Positions 1-8,745 of a stretch of DNA of 64,000 bases are shown piece by piece. The translations under genes and the position numbers were made by a program. Under the pieces are notes generated by a model that made no database searches, was not told the origin of the DNA, and saw nothing but the letters and a program-made list of their open reading frames with translations. Each line of letters begins with the position of its first letter. The first letter of the stretch is position 1. Source of the DNA: Promicromonospora sukumoe (GTDB lineage: Bacteria; Actinomycetota; Actinomycetes; Actinomycetales; Cellulomonadaceae); NCBI RefSeq assembly GCF_014137995.1, contig NZ_JACGWV010000001.1, positions 310,001-374,000 of the forward strand. Reading direction: 5' to 3'.

Positions 1-223
1 CGCCGAGCAGGGTCGCCTTCTACGGCTGCTGGAGTCCGGCAGCATCGACGGGGAACTGGCCCCGCTTGCCCCAGCGCCGCTTGAGCCGTGGAGACTGACT
101 CGGCTGAGCGAGGGAGACGAGCAAAGCTGGCTTGCACCTGTGGCGTGGAACGCGGTCGGTGTGGACGAGCATCCCGCACTGGCACGAATCCAGGTCATCG
201 AAGAGCAGCGCGGGCCTGTCTGA
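1..223 (+). CDS. C-terminal fragment of 'family X' island-end protein (partial at window edge)
   Basis: The frame opens at base 2 and runs 73 codons to TGA at 221-223; the 5' part lies outside the window. The peptide aligns almost residue for residue with the C-terminal end of the protein encoded at 6923-7810 (shared stretches GRLLRLLESGSIDGELAPLA and VGVDEHPAL), and the DNA just after both stops is also similar. Function is unknown: I recognise no domain. It is informative as a marker, because the other copy sits right after a putative attachment repeat, so this copy probably marks the left part of an earlier island of the same type. Whether the full gene is intact cannot be seen. Confidence 0.8.
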   Translation, partial: AEQGRLLRLLESGSIDGELAPLAPAPLEPWRLTRLSEGDEQSWLAPVAWNAVGVDEHPALARIQVIEEQRGPV

Positions 224-294
224 GGCACCAGTGCAGGTGACTGGACCGGACGGCTGGGGCGCGCATGCAGGGCCCGCATGTTGCTAGGGCGTAG

Positions 295-462
295 CGTGCC
301 ATCGTTCGCCGTGCGACTTCATCCCACCTCCGCCTGCAGACCAGGCACAGGTTCCTTGGCGCTCTCAAGGAGAAATACCCGCCGCCATCGGACGACGCGG
401 GTCAGGGCAACGACGGTGACGAGAACGTCGACGACGATGGTGGACCTGACGGATACCTATAG
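295..462 (+). pseudogene. Possible gene remnant with acidic C-terminal tail
   Basis: An open frame of 55 codons follows an in-frame stop (292-294) and has no plausible start codon. Its end is a strongly acidic tail (…DDAGQGNDGDENVDDDGG…) of the sort found at real protein termini, and its stop overlaps the 3' end of the converging STAND gene. It may be the tail of a decayed gene. It could also be chance. Confidence 0.2.
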
Positions 463-2649
463 CGGTTCAACGTCGGTGAATGACCGGACGACGTTCGCGG
501 TCAATTGCGTGTCTGGATGGCTCTCCCCGAGCCTCTTAATGCGCGCTTTCAGTGTGTCAAGCAAGAGGGACATCCCGTCATCAAACTCACCCCTTGAAAT
601 GAGAGAAATGGCGTAATAGTGCATGCTCACGAGTGTCTGCGGGTGATCGCATCCGAGAGACTCGACCTTCGCCTGGAAAGTCTCCTCAATCGTGGCCGAC
701 GCCCTAGGGTCCATGACTTCTAGGTAGGCCCGGCCGAGATTGGTCTGCACTGCTAGCGTCATGAGGGCCCGCTCTCCTAGGGTCTTACGCCGAATCGAGA
801 CGGACCTCTCAAGTAGAGGGATTGCTTTCAGCGGATTGTTGTTCACGAGGTACGCAAATCCGAGACTTCCGAAGATTTCAGCCTGAACCGTGCTGGGTAA
901 ATCCTGTGCGATTCTAGTGCCTTTGATAAGTCCTTCGAGGACGCGCACCGCATTGTTAGCCTGTCCGGCCGATCGGTAAGTGTTTGCGAGGCCCAGAATT
1001 GTTTCTATATGGAGAGGTGAGAGATGCCCATGCGTCGCTGATGTCTTCTCGGCAAGGCTCCTGTAGGCGGTAATAGCAGAACTCTTCTCGCCCAATGCGA
1101 GGAGGCAATGTGCCGCGTGAGTCGATGTAGCGATGGCAACTAAGTCCGCGCGCTCTGACTGGATCTTATCGAGAGCAGAGGCGACCGCTGTCCCGATGTT
1201 CAACGAAGTTTGAAAATTGCCATCCGCGAACTCGAATTTCGCGACCGACAGTCGCAGTTCTCCAAGTTCAACTAGCAGATCGTCGCCGATGTCAAGTTCG
1301 CACGCATTGCTCCAAAGTGCGGCTGCAAGCGAGGCTGCGTAGCGCCCATCTTGCGTCGGTGGGCCAGAATGCCAAGCGCCCTCCGGTAGCCAATTTGCGT
1401 TCCGGATCATTCTTATTGCAGCCGAGGTCGCTTCTCTCACCTCGCTGGGTGACAAATTCTCGCGAGAAGCCGTAGTAGTTATATCGTTCAAAGTAATCGA
1501 TTCTGTGCCAGAGTTCCAACTAGCTAGCGACCACGATGGAAACAGCCCCAATACGGCTCCTGCGCCCGGTGAAGCATCGATCTGTGAAGCCATCAGGAGC
1601 GATCTCCGAATTGGGGCTGGTGAGTAGAGTGAGAATGTGGCGAGCAATTCGTGGCCGTTCATCCCGTCCAAAAGCTGGGCTTGGTTTGCTCGGCTAAAGG
1701 CGTTGATCGAGTGAAGCACTCCGGAAATTGCAGGACTCTCGACACCAAGCAGACCAATGTTGTGCAGCGAAGCCAGAATGGGCTGGTTGGCAAATTGGGT
1801 GCAATACTCTCGAATTTTGATCCGATCGTGACGGATTACGGCGGTGGATTGCGCGAGCACGACCGGGAGTTTTCCGACGGTTCTGACCAGGTGGCGCGCG
1901 TCCTCGCGAGATTCTCCCGGTAGGCGGCGGCTCACATATCGATTCGCTTGCCTGTCGGTAAAACCTGATATCTGGATTCCAGACCCTTGATGTGTGATTC
2001 CTTCGAAGGTAGTTGTGACGATCGTTGTGACGTTCCCGAATCCAGGTGCCCATCGTTGGACGGCGGCAGGGTCAGTTGCGCCATCTAGGATGAGTAGGCA
2101 TCGTCGCGAGCTTGACTGGAGATGGTCGCGCAGAAGACGGGCTGAAACTTCAGCTTCTCTGTCAGGGCTGACTAGTTCCAGAGCTTGTGCGACGCGAGTG
2201 TATGTGGCAACTATTGAATACTCTGATGCTGCTGGAACCCAGATGATGACCTTAAATCGTCGACGACTCATTCGTGCGAATGCTGCTGCTTTTTGTGATT
2301 TACCCGATCCGCTTGGACCGTAGAGAACGACGAGTCTTCGCCGCGCTAAATGGGTCATTAGAATCCATGAGGGTAGGGACGCGATCCAGTTGGGCGAACG
2401 AAGTGGCATTTCTCCGAATCGCATGGGGTAGGACCGCTTTTGGTCCGCGGCGCCTGACAGGAGATGCAGGATAACGCTCAGGAGAACGACTCCTGTGAGG
2501 ATGGCCCATATCGTTGGAGCCTTCGTCAATTGTGAAACTTGATGCGGCAGCTGGTCGGATCCTCTGTTGATGAGGATGCCCGCGAGTATCTCAAGTGCGA
2601 TAATGGCGGTCGTGATGACGCCTCGCCTTGGGCTCCTCTCCTCAGGCAC
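457..2649 (-). CDS. Membrane-anchored STAND NTPase with C-terminal TPR repeats
   Basis: 730 aa from a GTG start. Two hydrophobic segments (about residues 12-28 and 46-65) are followed by a nucleotide-binding domain with a P-loop GPSGSGKS near residue 112 and a Walker B strand CLLILDGA. The C-terminal 250 residues are helical TPR-type repeats, for example AVRVLEGLIKGTRIAQDL and PLKAIPLLERSVSIRRKTLG. STAND NTPases with C-terminal repeat sensors include the Avs antiphage proteins and plant/animal NLRs; here the output would presumably be membrane-based, which is inference. It lies in an accessory region with other defence genes, and a short ORF overlaps its start by 8 bp upstream. A similarly built protein is at 49616-52219. 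Specific antiphage activity is not shown by sequence alone. Confidence 0.85.
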   Translation of the reverse strand: MPEERSPRRGVITTAIIALEILAGILINRGSDQLPHQVSQLTKAPTIWAILTGVVLLSVILHLLSGAADQKRSYPMRFGEMPLRSPNWIASLPSWILMTHLARRRLVVLYGPSGSGKSQKAAAFARMSRRRFKVIIWVPAASEYSIVATYTRVAQALELVSPDREAEVSARLLRDHLQSSSRRCLLILDGATDPAAVQRWAPGFGNVTTIVTTTFEGITHQGSGIQISGFTDRQANRYVSRRLPGESREDARHLVRTVGKLPVVLAQSTAVIRHDRIKIREYCTQFANQPILASLHNIGLLGVESPAISGVLHSINAFSRANQAQLLDGMNGHELLATFSLYSPAPIRRSLLMASQIDASPGAGAVLGLFPSWSLASWNSGTESITLNDITTTASRENLSPSEVREATSAAIRMIRNANWLPEGAWHSGPPTQDGRYAASLAAALWSNACELDIGDDLLVELGELRLSVAKFEFADGNFQTSLNIGTAVASALDKIQSERADLVAIATSTHAAHCLLALGEKSSAITAYRSLAEKTSATHGHLSPLHIETILGLANTYRSAGQANNAVRVLEGLIKGTRIAQDLPSTVQAEIFGSLGFAYLVNNNPLKAIPLLERSVSIRRKTLGERALMTLAVQTNLGRAYLEVMDPRASATIEETFQAKVESLGCDHPQTLVSMHYYAISLISRGEFDDGMSLLLDTLKARIKRLGESHPDTQLTANVVRSFTDVEPL

Positions 2650-2953
2650 GATAGGAGCTCAGAGCTGGATCGCCGATAAGGGTGGCAGTGATTCTTTGCA
2701 TGGTGCGTCGGGGTGATTCCATGATTGATTCCCCAGGGCTCCGCGCAGTTCCTGTCGCATCTACATCAAGTACGTCTCGGTGAGGCCACGCTCTCCCCGC
2801 CGGGCCACAGGGCCCACCTCGTATCAGCCCGCAGGATGACGCAGTGCGGTCCGGCGATACATGGACCTTGAGTAGGTGGAGGGTCCTGGCGGCACGCCAA
2901 GCTGGCCTGTATCCCGTCTGGCGAGCGAGCATGAACGTGGCTTCGTTCATCAC
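2642..2953 (-). CDS. Small hypothetical protein overlapping the STAND gene start
   Basis: 103 aa reading from GTG at 2953 (an ATG follows immediately). A good GGAGG ribosome-binding sequence lies 7 nt upstream of the GTG, and its stop overlaps the start of the STAND gene by 8 bp, which suggests translational coupling. The protein is basic and rich in Arg, Gly and Pro in its middle part and matches no family I know. Composition is only moderately gene-like, so this may be an upstream leader ORF rather than a functional protein. Confidence 0.3.
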   Translation of the reverse strand: MMNEATFMLARQTGYRPAWRAARTLHLLKVHVSPDRTASSCGLIRGGPCGPAGRAWPHRDVLDVDATGTARSPGESIMESPRRTMQRITATLIGDPALSSYRA

Positions 2954-3257
2954 GTCCCGCCCTCCGGAGTCCTCTTGTGGGCTTCGACGGTACCGATGAA
3001 AGCGACAAAGCACGCTCCGGGCAGCGGGTGAACGTGCAGGGGCGCGCTCTCCTGCTACTGGTTACGCCGAGGAATTCGAGGCCATCACAGGGGTGCCTGG
3101 GCTTGGACCGGCGCAGCGGCATGCGGCCAGCATGCGGGCGGGAGCGTGTGATCGGGTGGTGGTCCGAGGGGCAGCTGGAGCTGGAACGGCTGTCGGGATG
3201 TCTGTCGGTCACTAAAAGTAGGGTCGGCCTGCACGAGCACTCTTGATGGAGGTCATG

Positions 3258-4514
3258 GTGACGTTCAGCGCACTGCACAAGTACCTGGGGCACAAGCCCG
3301 GTCCGGTAACGGGCGAGCTGGTGGCAACGGCTGTGGCGGAGCATCTCGTCGAGACCAGCGATCTGGACTGGAAGCGTGAGCTGCCCCCGGAGAAGGGCGC
3401 CTCCGGCAGCGACTTTCCGAAGGACGTCGCGGCGATGGCCAACAGTGGCGGTGGCACGATCGTCTTCGGGGTGTCCGAGGTGCAGAAGGCTGCGACCGGT
3501 CGGCGCGACGTTGGCGAGCTCACCGAGCGGCATGAGCGTGCGCTGCGCAGCGCTGCAGTCACGGCAATCATGCCGCCGATCTTCGGGCTGGGGATTTACC
3601 GTGTCGGGGTCGGAGGGGAGCGCGCCGTTGTGGTCGTCGTGCCGCCGTCGGTGGACGGCCCGCACCTTATCTACAAGAACGACCTCTTCGGCGCTCCGGT
3701 CCGCAACGACTCCGACACCGTGTGGATGAAGGAGCGGCAGATCGAAGCGATGTACCGCGCACGGCTCGACGAGCGTCGCCACGCCGGCGAGGCACTCGGC
3801 AGACTCTACGACGACACAGCAGTAGGTCATGATCTTGCCGAGCGTGCGTGGTTCATCGGGGTGGCGCATCCCAGAATCCCTGATGTTGCAACAGAACGGC
3901 CTGCTCGCGAGCAGGCAGGTGTGGTCTTCGACCGAGCGGCGACGCTCACCCTCGGGTGGTCGGACCGCACCGGCATCCATCCGTTGGAGAACGTCACGCT
4001 GAACAACCCCCGGCCAGGCCTACGTCGGTGGACTGCTCCGAACAAGGCGACCAGCGACCGACAGCGATTCCGCCAGGCATGGGCATCGATCCATCACGAC
4101 GGGTCGGTCAGCATCGCAGCCGCGGTCGGCGGCCCGCCGATCAACGGTGAGCACGAGTCGTTGCCGGGCAGCCGGGTGCCGTCCAGATCGATCGAGGCTG
4201 CGGTCTCTGACCTCGTTGCCTTGATCGCGGCCGTGGTCGAAAGCCGTGGCGGGGCCTGGGAGTACGAAGTCAACGTCGGGGTCGAGTATCAGGGGGCAGA
4301 ACCGATGGTCATCCAGACCACCGATCAGCATGGCTTCATCTACGACGAGAACTCGACACCTCTTGCTCGCTTCGCGCCAGTAGCCGCCACGATCGTCGCG
4401 GGCGAAGGCGTCACGGACCTGCACCAGCAGGTGTACGGTCTGGCGGAAGACTGCGTCAACCAGGGCGGCGTCACCTACCTCCGGACGATCAAGGAGCCAC
4501 CGCCGAGCGAGTGA
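3258..4514 (+). CDS. AlbA_2 / Schlafen-like domain protein
   Basis: About 418 aa. The N-terminal 150 residues show the AlbA_2 (Schlafen AlbA_2, PF04326-type) signature: LDWKRELP…FPKDVAAMANSGGGTIVFGV, then a strand/helix region ending in PHLIYKNDLFGAPVRNDSDT. The remaining 270 residues have no recognisable domain. AlbA_2 proteins bind nucleic acid; some eukaryotic Schlafens cleave tRNA, and bacterial members recur in defence regions. The start is ambiguous: TTG 3243, ATG 3246 and ATG 3255 are in frame, but GGAGG at 3248-3252 sits 5 nt before GTG 3258, which I chose. It is divergent from the STAND gene. A defence role is inference. Confidence 0.8.
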   Translation: MTFSALHKYLGHKPGPVTGELVATAVAEHLVETSDLDWKRELPPEKGASGSDFPKDVAAMANSGGGTIVFGVSEVQKAATGRRDVGELTERHERALRSAAVTAIMPPIFGLGIYRVGVGGERAVVVVVPPSVDGPHLIYKNDLFGAPVRNDSDTVWMKERQIEAMYRARLDERRHAGEALGRLYDDTAVGHDLAERAWFIGVAHPRIPDVATERPAREQAGVVFDRAATLTLGWSDRTGIHPLENVTLNNPRPGLRRWTAPNKATSDRQRFRQAWASIHHDGSVSIAAAVGGPPINGEHESLPGSRVPSRSIEAAVSDLVALIAAVVESRGGAWEYEVNVGVEYQGAEPMVIQTTDQHGFIYDENSTPLARFAPVAATIVAGEGVTDLHQQVYGLAEDCVNQGGVTYLRTIKEPPPSE

Positions 4515-4517
4515 CGC

Positions 4518-4890
4518 TGCGTGGCCCGGGCATCTCGGCTCGATACATCGTGCGCCCTGGGAGGAAGGGGCCTGCATCCGGGGTGTGGCGTGTCTGGGGC
4601 CGGCAAACGTTGTGGCGAGTACAAACGGTGAGGATCCGGGTGCTGTAGCCGAGGCTGAGATCGGCCCAGATAGGCGCACGTATCGCATCCTTCGGCGTTG
4701 GTCTGTCGGTTCGCGATCTTTCTGAGTCCCAGGTCTCCTGGCGGCTGAGCGACCACTACCCTCTCTGGCTCGAGTTCCTTACCGAATAGTCGAAGCCTGC
4801 GTCTGGACAGCTCGAATTCGTTTGCCAGGTGGAAGGGACCAGGGACGTTCGCTGGTCCGCGCGCGGCGCTGCGTGTTGCCGCTAGATGCT
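4518..4890. other. Intergenic region, no convincing gene
   Basis: This separates the converging AlbA_2 gene and the SnoaL-like gene. Both strands have open frames but without a start, ribosome-binding site or family resemblance. I see no hairpin terminator or RNA gene. Confidence 0.4.
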
Positions 4891-5358
4891 TCACCCTGGT
4901 TCGAGAAAGGCGCTCATGTCCCGGCCGGAGAGCTGCTCCGCGATGGCCGCACGGTCGATCATCGACCGGACGGCCGCGATGCGGCCGTCCTGGTAGCGGT
5001 AGAAGACGTGCTCGGCGAACCGCAGCCGCGCGCCGTCCGGCCGGAATCCGAGGAACTCGCCCAGCGGCGTGCAGTCGAAGATCAGCCGGCACGCCACCTG
5101 GCCGCCGGCCGCGTCACTCCCCGCGACCACGATGTGCGCGTCGTAGACGAGGTCCGGAGCCGCAGCGAGGTCGGCGGCGATCAGCTCCTGGTACTGCCGG
5201 CGCGTCATCGGCTCACCGTTGTAGGTCAGCTCGTCGTGCACGTGCTCCACGAGGTCGTCGAGCCGGCGCTCGTTGAGCGCGGCGAGGTAGGCGCGGTACC
5301 GGGACTCCAGTTCAGGGGGAACGCCGGGCTGCTTGCCGGGTGCGAGGTCGTCGGTCAC
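4891..5358 (-). CDS. SnoaL-like / ester cyclase family protein
   Basis: 155 aa. The pattern of a helix pair (…LESRYRAYLAALNERRLDDLVEHVHDELTYNGEPMTRRQYQELI), a central sheet and the ending FRPDGARLRFAEHVFYRYQDGRIA is characteristic of the NTF2-fold SnoaL/ester cyclase family. Members range from polyketide cyclases to hydrolases and binding proteins, so the substrate cannot be named. The gene stands alone, transcribed toward the AlbA_2 gene. GC-rich codon use is close to the host backbone, so it may be of local origin. Confidence 0.75.
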   Translation of the reverse strand: MTDDLAPGKQPGVPPELESRYRAYLAALNERRLDDLVEHVHDELTYNGEPMTRRQYQELIAADLAAAPDLVYDAHIVVAGSDAAGGQVACRLIFDCTPLGEFLGFRPDGARLRFAEHVFYRYQDGRIAAVRSMIDRAAIAEQLSGRDMSAFLEPG

Positions 5359-5615
5359 GTCTCCGCCTCCAAGGTTGTCGTCTCCTGGCCACCGTAGGAC
5401 CTACGCGGACTAGAGCAACGCGGTCCCATGTGCGAGCGGGTTGGTCTGCGCTCCTGCGAACCCGGCCATCAGGATGCGTTCGGACCCGCCGCCTCCGCTG
5501 GATGTCAACGAGGCCCTCTTGGGTCGGCCCGGGGGCTTACCGGGGCGTCGACGTCAGCCAGGAAGTCGAGGAGCATTGCCGAAGGGCCGAAGACGACTCC
5601 AGTTCCCCGGTGCCA

Positions 5616-5807
5616 TCAGGCGATGTGCAGGAACCCGAGGACGGTAGTGGCGGCCGCGACCAGGCCCAGGATTGCCGGCTGCTGAAACGGCTCCTTGCGT
5701 CGCACGTGAGTCGCCACGGCTCCGCCCATGAGTACGACAAGGGCGGCGGCGGAGGTCAGTGCTAGCCAGATCAGCGTCGTTCCTTGGCCGTCTTCGTCGG
5801 TGCTCAT
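5616..5807 (-). CDS. Small two-TM membrane protein
   Basis: 63 aa from ATG 5807. Two hydrophobic stretches (TLIWLALTSAAALVVLMGG and ILGLVAAATTVLGFLHI) are separated by a short basic loop with RRKE, giving a hairpin membrane topology. A longer reading of the same frame exists but its N-terminal extension is not protein-like. No strong ribosome-binding site is seen and no family is recognised. Confidence 0.45.
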   Translation of the reverse strand: MSTDEDGQGTTLIWLALTSAAALVVLMGGAVATHVRRKEPFQQPAILGLVAAATTVLGFLHIA

Positions 5808-6156
5808 AAGGGCATCGCAGCGACGTCCGGAGAAGCGCGGTGGTGTGGCTTCGGCGGTGATGCGGAAACTGGCCGATGCTGCCCGCGTGGGAACCGGGGC
5901 ACATGAACCAGCACACGAGTCCCGGATGTCCGTGGGACCCACGAGCACGCCTCCTGGGGGCGTCTGTGCAGGAAGGGCAACTTCCAGGGTCTACACCATG
6001 GATGTCGCGGCCAAACCCCGCTGCTGGGCCAATACCCGCTATGCCATTAATGACGGGCGTGGCGCGGTCGAAGCACGGTCTCCGAGGCGGACGCCTACTA
6101 GTCGACGTCGTCGAAGCGGCCCTCTGTGCCGCAGTCGATGCCCACACGGGATGCGT
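5808..6156. other. Intergenic region, no convincing gene
   Basis: Frames here lack starts with ribosome-binding sites and protein-like composition. It may be eroded DNA next to the small membrane protein genes. I see no RNA gene or terminator. Confidence 0.35.
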
Positions 6157-6654
6157 TCAGCCAAGCGGCTCGTCCACGGGATCGGTCCGCCGGGTAGTCC
6201 ACACGACAAGTTGCGGAGCCCCACTCTTGTCCCACTTGATTACCGGACGGGGCCGACCTTTGAACATCCCCATCTGCGCGATGTCCCAGCCCGCCTGACC
6301 GTACTGGGTCAAGATCTGCTCGAGGTCCTCGCGGGACATCGTTACCCGGGGCACGTCGCTGGGTGCTTCCGCCTCGCCGGGCTTGTCTGCATGCGGCCGC
6401 GCGCTCGCCGTCGCTTCGGCCGTTTCGGATGCGTCCCCAAGACGAGCCAGCACGTGCTGTGCTCCGGGCGTATCTTCCGCGGGCAAAGTGGCTTCAAATG
6501 GGCCGGCCTTGAGCGACTTGATTCGGTCGATCAGTCTCGCGAGCGCTGGCTGCTGCGACCTCATGAACAGCAAGCTGAGCACGATGATGGCTGCTGGCCA
6601 AGCGAGCGTGACCAGCGACGAGATGAGCGATGCGACGAACTCAAGCGGGTTCAC
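6157..6654 (-). CDS. Single-pass membrane protein of unknown function
   Basis: 165 aa from GTG 6654 (an ATG 17 codons upstream is an alternative). The N-terminus PLEFVASLISSLVTLAWPAA… forms one long transmembrane helix, then a basic juxtamembrane segment (LARLIDRIKSLKAGPFEA) and a cytosolic domain with an Ala/Glu-rich linker, ending in a compact part KGRPRPVIKWDKSGAPQLVVW. I do not recognise the family. It is the last gene before repeat A and so belongs to the right end of island I1. That position is taken by an HTH gene in the other two islands; this protein shows no HTH. Confidence 0.6.
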   Translation of the reverse strand: MNPLEFVASLISSLVTLAWPAAIIVLSLLFMRSQQPALARLIDRIKSLKAGPFEATLPAEDTPGAQHVLARLGDASETAEATASARPHADKPGEAEAPSDVPRVTMSREDLEQILTQYGQAGWDIAQMGMFKGRPRPVIKWDKSGAPQLVVWTTRRTDPVDEPLG

Positions 6655-6772
6655 TGGTCCAGGGTGACACCGAGGCAGCAGCTCTGTCCTTAGGAGTTGC
6701 TCCACAGTGACGACGGCGATCTGCCAGATGCCTGCGGGGGGCGGCCACCGCCCTCAATGACGTCGGTGCATG

Positions 6773-6890
6773 GTCTTCTCCTTGAGTCACCGACACGGCG
6801 TAGCTATCCAGGATGATCTGGACTCCAATCGTAGGTCTTTAGTCATCTTTGGGCGCCTTTATCAATCTAAGAGTAGAGGAGGACTAGCCC
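6773..6890 (+). repeat. Island-boundary direct repeat, copy A (diverged)
   Basis: 118 bp in the same orientation as copies B (36147-36265) and C (58454-58572). Shared blocks include GTCTTCTCCT, GACACGG, AGGA(T/C)GATCTGG, TAGGTCTT, CTTTA and TAGAGGAG. It is clearly homologous but more diverged than B and C are from each other. It lies immediately upstream of the family X gene. Best reading: an old attachment-site-like junction between tandem islands. Confidence 0.65.
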
Positions 6891-6922
6891 CGCTAACCGT
6901 CATCACCATCGACGGTCCAGGG

Positions 6923-7810
6923 ATGCTGGCTTTCGCGGCGGCGAAGCGGCCGCGCCTCGAGGACCGGTTCTCGATCGAGCTGCACGACGCGAGCGGTGTC
7001 GTGCTCGGTGAGCATGATGGCGTCGTGACCCATGCGGGCGCCGGGACCGAGGGTGGAACCCTGGAGCTGACCTTCTACGGTGGGCTAATCCTTCGACATC
7101 TGCTACCGCGCCGCGCCGAAGAACCAGGCAACGCTGAAGTCCAGCTCAACGTGGATGGTCTGATGGTGTCCGATACGGTCGAGGCGCTGCGACTGCGACG
7201 GTCGATCTGCCGCGACGCTCAGCAAGTCGTCCTCCGGCGCGATGGTGAGGTCGCCGCGGCGTTCACCCTCGACCAGTTCGAGGACCTCGCCGCCCTTGAA
7301 AGGCTCCTCTCGACTCGTAAGCGCATGCCGACGTCGTTCACGACGTATGACCGGGTTCAGGCGCGGCTGGCCCGCCTGGTCATCGAAGGTGACTGTGTCC
7401 TGGTCCCGCAGTGGCTGCAGATCCCGATGCGGATCAACCACGACGACCGCACGACGGCTGAGCTGGGCCGTCTCATAGCCTGCGAGCACTCCATCCGATT
7501 CCGGCAGCCAGTCGAGATGAATATCGCTGGCTGGCGGGTGGACGTCGGCCCCGTCCATCTCATCTCCCCACGGGTGGGGTTCGCGCAGCCGGGTCGCCTT
7601 CTACGACTGCTGGAGTCCGGCAGCATCGACGGGGAACTGGCCCCGCTTGCCCCAGCGCCGTACGAGCCGTGGAGACTGAGCCCGCTGAGCGAGGCAGACG
7701 AGCACGGCTGGCTCGCACCTGTTCCGTGGAGCGCGGTCGGTGTGGACGAACATCCGGCACTGACACGGGCCAAGGTCATCGAAGAGCAGCGCGAACCTGC
7801 CCGAGACTGA
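6923..7810 (+). CDS. 'Family X' island left-end protein, unknown function
   Basis: 295 aa from ATG 6923. The frame is open further upstream to ATG 6770, but that extension reads through the boundary repeat, so I reject it; no strong ribosome-binding site marks the start. The protein looks like a soluble, strand-rich N-terminal half (RFSIELHDASGVVLGEHDG…) followed by a helical part with repeated Arg (VQARLARLVIEGD, LGRLIACEHSIRFRQ). I see no nuclease, integrase or NTPase motif. The C-terminal 73 residues are nearly duplicated at 1-223. Its fixed place beside the boundary repeat suggests a role in island maintenance or control, but that is inference from position only. Confidence 0.75.
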   Translation: MLAFAAAKRPRLEDRFSIELHDASGVVLGEHDGVVTHAGAGTEGGTLELTFYGGLILRHLLPRRAEEPGNAEVQLNVDGLMVSDTVEALRLRRSICRDAQQVVLRRDGEVAAAFTLDQFEDLAALERLLSTRKRMPTSFTTYDRVQARLARLVIEGDCVLVPQWLQIPMRINHDDRTTAELGRLIACEHSIRFRQPVEMNIAGWRVDVGPVHLISPRVGFAQPGRLLRLLESGSIDGELAPLAPAPYEPWRLSPLSEADEHGWLAPVPWSAVGVDEHPALTRAKVIEEQREPARD

Positions 7811-8041
7811 GGCACCTGAGCAGGTGCCCTGGCCGGGCGCGTCGGCGCGCGCGGGGTCTGTACCCGGCTTGGCGACGACTACGGCGGATCTGACAACTTC
7901 CGATAGCTGGCGCGGCTCACCCCATGCAGCGCACGCCGATGTTGCTCGCTTGCTGCGCGGAAGAGAGGCCGCGGTGTGGACCTCGTGAGCGAGCGGCGTG
8001 CCCATACGCAGGCCCGGCCGGCGTTGGCCTAATCTCCAGCG

Positions 8042-8614
8042 ATGGACGAGGCTGTGCTGCGTGCCGCTGTTTCCGCGTTGGTCGACGGCCGGCGACATCC
8101 CATTGCGCATGCCGTCGAGACAATTCCGGATCTGGCCGGGCTTTATGCCGTCTACGGTGACGTCGAGGCTCGGAACATGCTTGCTGTCGGTTCTCCCGAC
8201 GTTCCCCTCTATGTGGGAAAGGCTGAGCGCAGCCTGGCCAGCCGTGACGTGCACACGCACTTCGCGACAGGCAGGACAGGCTCGTCCACGTTGCGCCGGA
8301 GCATGGCTGCTCTGCTGCGGTCGGAGCTTGACCTGCACGCGGTACCCCGCAACCTGGCGAGGCCTGACGGCAGTGCGAACTACTCACTGGAGCCGGATGG
8401 AGATCGACGTTTGACGGACTGGATGCGAGCGCGTTTGCAGCTCGCGTTCTGGGTGCGGCCCGATGGCGTGGTGCTCGATCAGGTTGAGACGGCAGTCCTG
8501 AATCGGCTCGCGCCTCCGCTGAACCTGGCGAAGATGGGGCCACGAGGGAGGTGGCGGGTCAAGGCCGAGCGAGCGGTTCTGGTCGCCGAGTCACGGGCAT
8601 GGCGCCAAGCGTGA
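8042..8614 (+). CDS. GIY-YIG-type endonuclease domain protein
   Basis: 190 aa. The GIY strand is seen as GLYAVYGD (about residue 38) and the YIG strand as LYVGKAERSLASR (residue 62), followed by the conserved helix region and ending with ETAVLNRLAPPLNL, where a conserved Glu/Asn-type end of the GIY-YIG fold is expected. These are single-domain nucleases used in homing, repair and restriction. A Leu replaces Ile in the first motif, which is common. It is in the left portion of island I2, and a second, different GIY-YIG protein sits near the right end (32545-32934). Its target is unknown. Confidence 0.75.
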   Translation: MDEAVLRAAVSALVDGRRHPIAHAVETIPDLAGLYAVYGDVEARNMLAVGSPDVPLYVGKAERSLASRDVHTHFATGRTGSSTLRRSMAALLRSELDLHAVPRNLARPDGSANYSLEPDGDRRLTDWMRARLQLAFWVRPDGVVLDQVETAVLNRLAPPLNLAKMGPRGRWRVKAERAVLVAESRAWRQA

Positions 8615-8745
8615 CGGAGCGCCGGACACCAGTGATCCGCGCCCCTCCAACCGTGACCGTCACCCGCTCGGCGCCACTACCCGGCAAATCGTGATGGAAG
8701 GCGCGGGGTTCACTCAGCACAGACCTGAGCGTTCTGGCTGGCAGG

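Noticed and set aside
2766..3980. 404-codon minus-strand open frame
   Set aside because: Shadow of the AlbA_2 gene and flanking DNA; His/Arg/Pro-rich composition, no motif and no start signal.
5728..6693. 321-codon plus-strand open frame
   Set aside because: Runs antisense over the small membrane protein genes; composition is not protein-like.
6770..6922. N-terminal extension of the family X protein through repeat A
   Set aside because: The homologous repeats B and C contain stops in this frame, so the extension is chance read-through.
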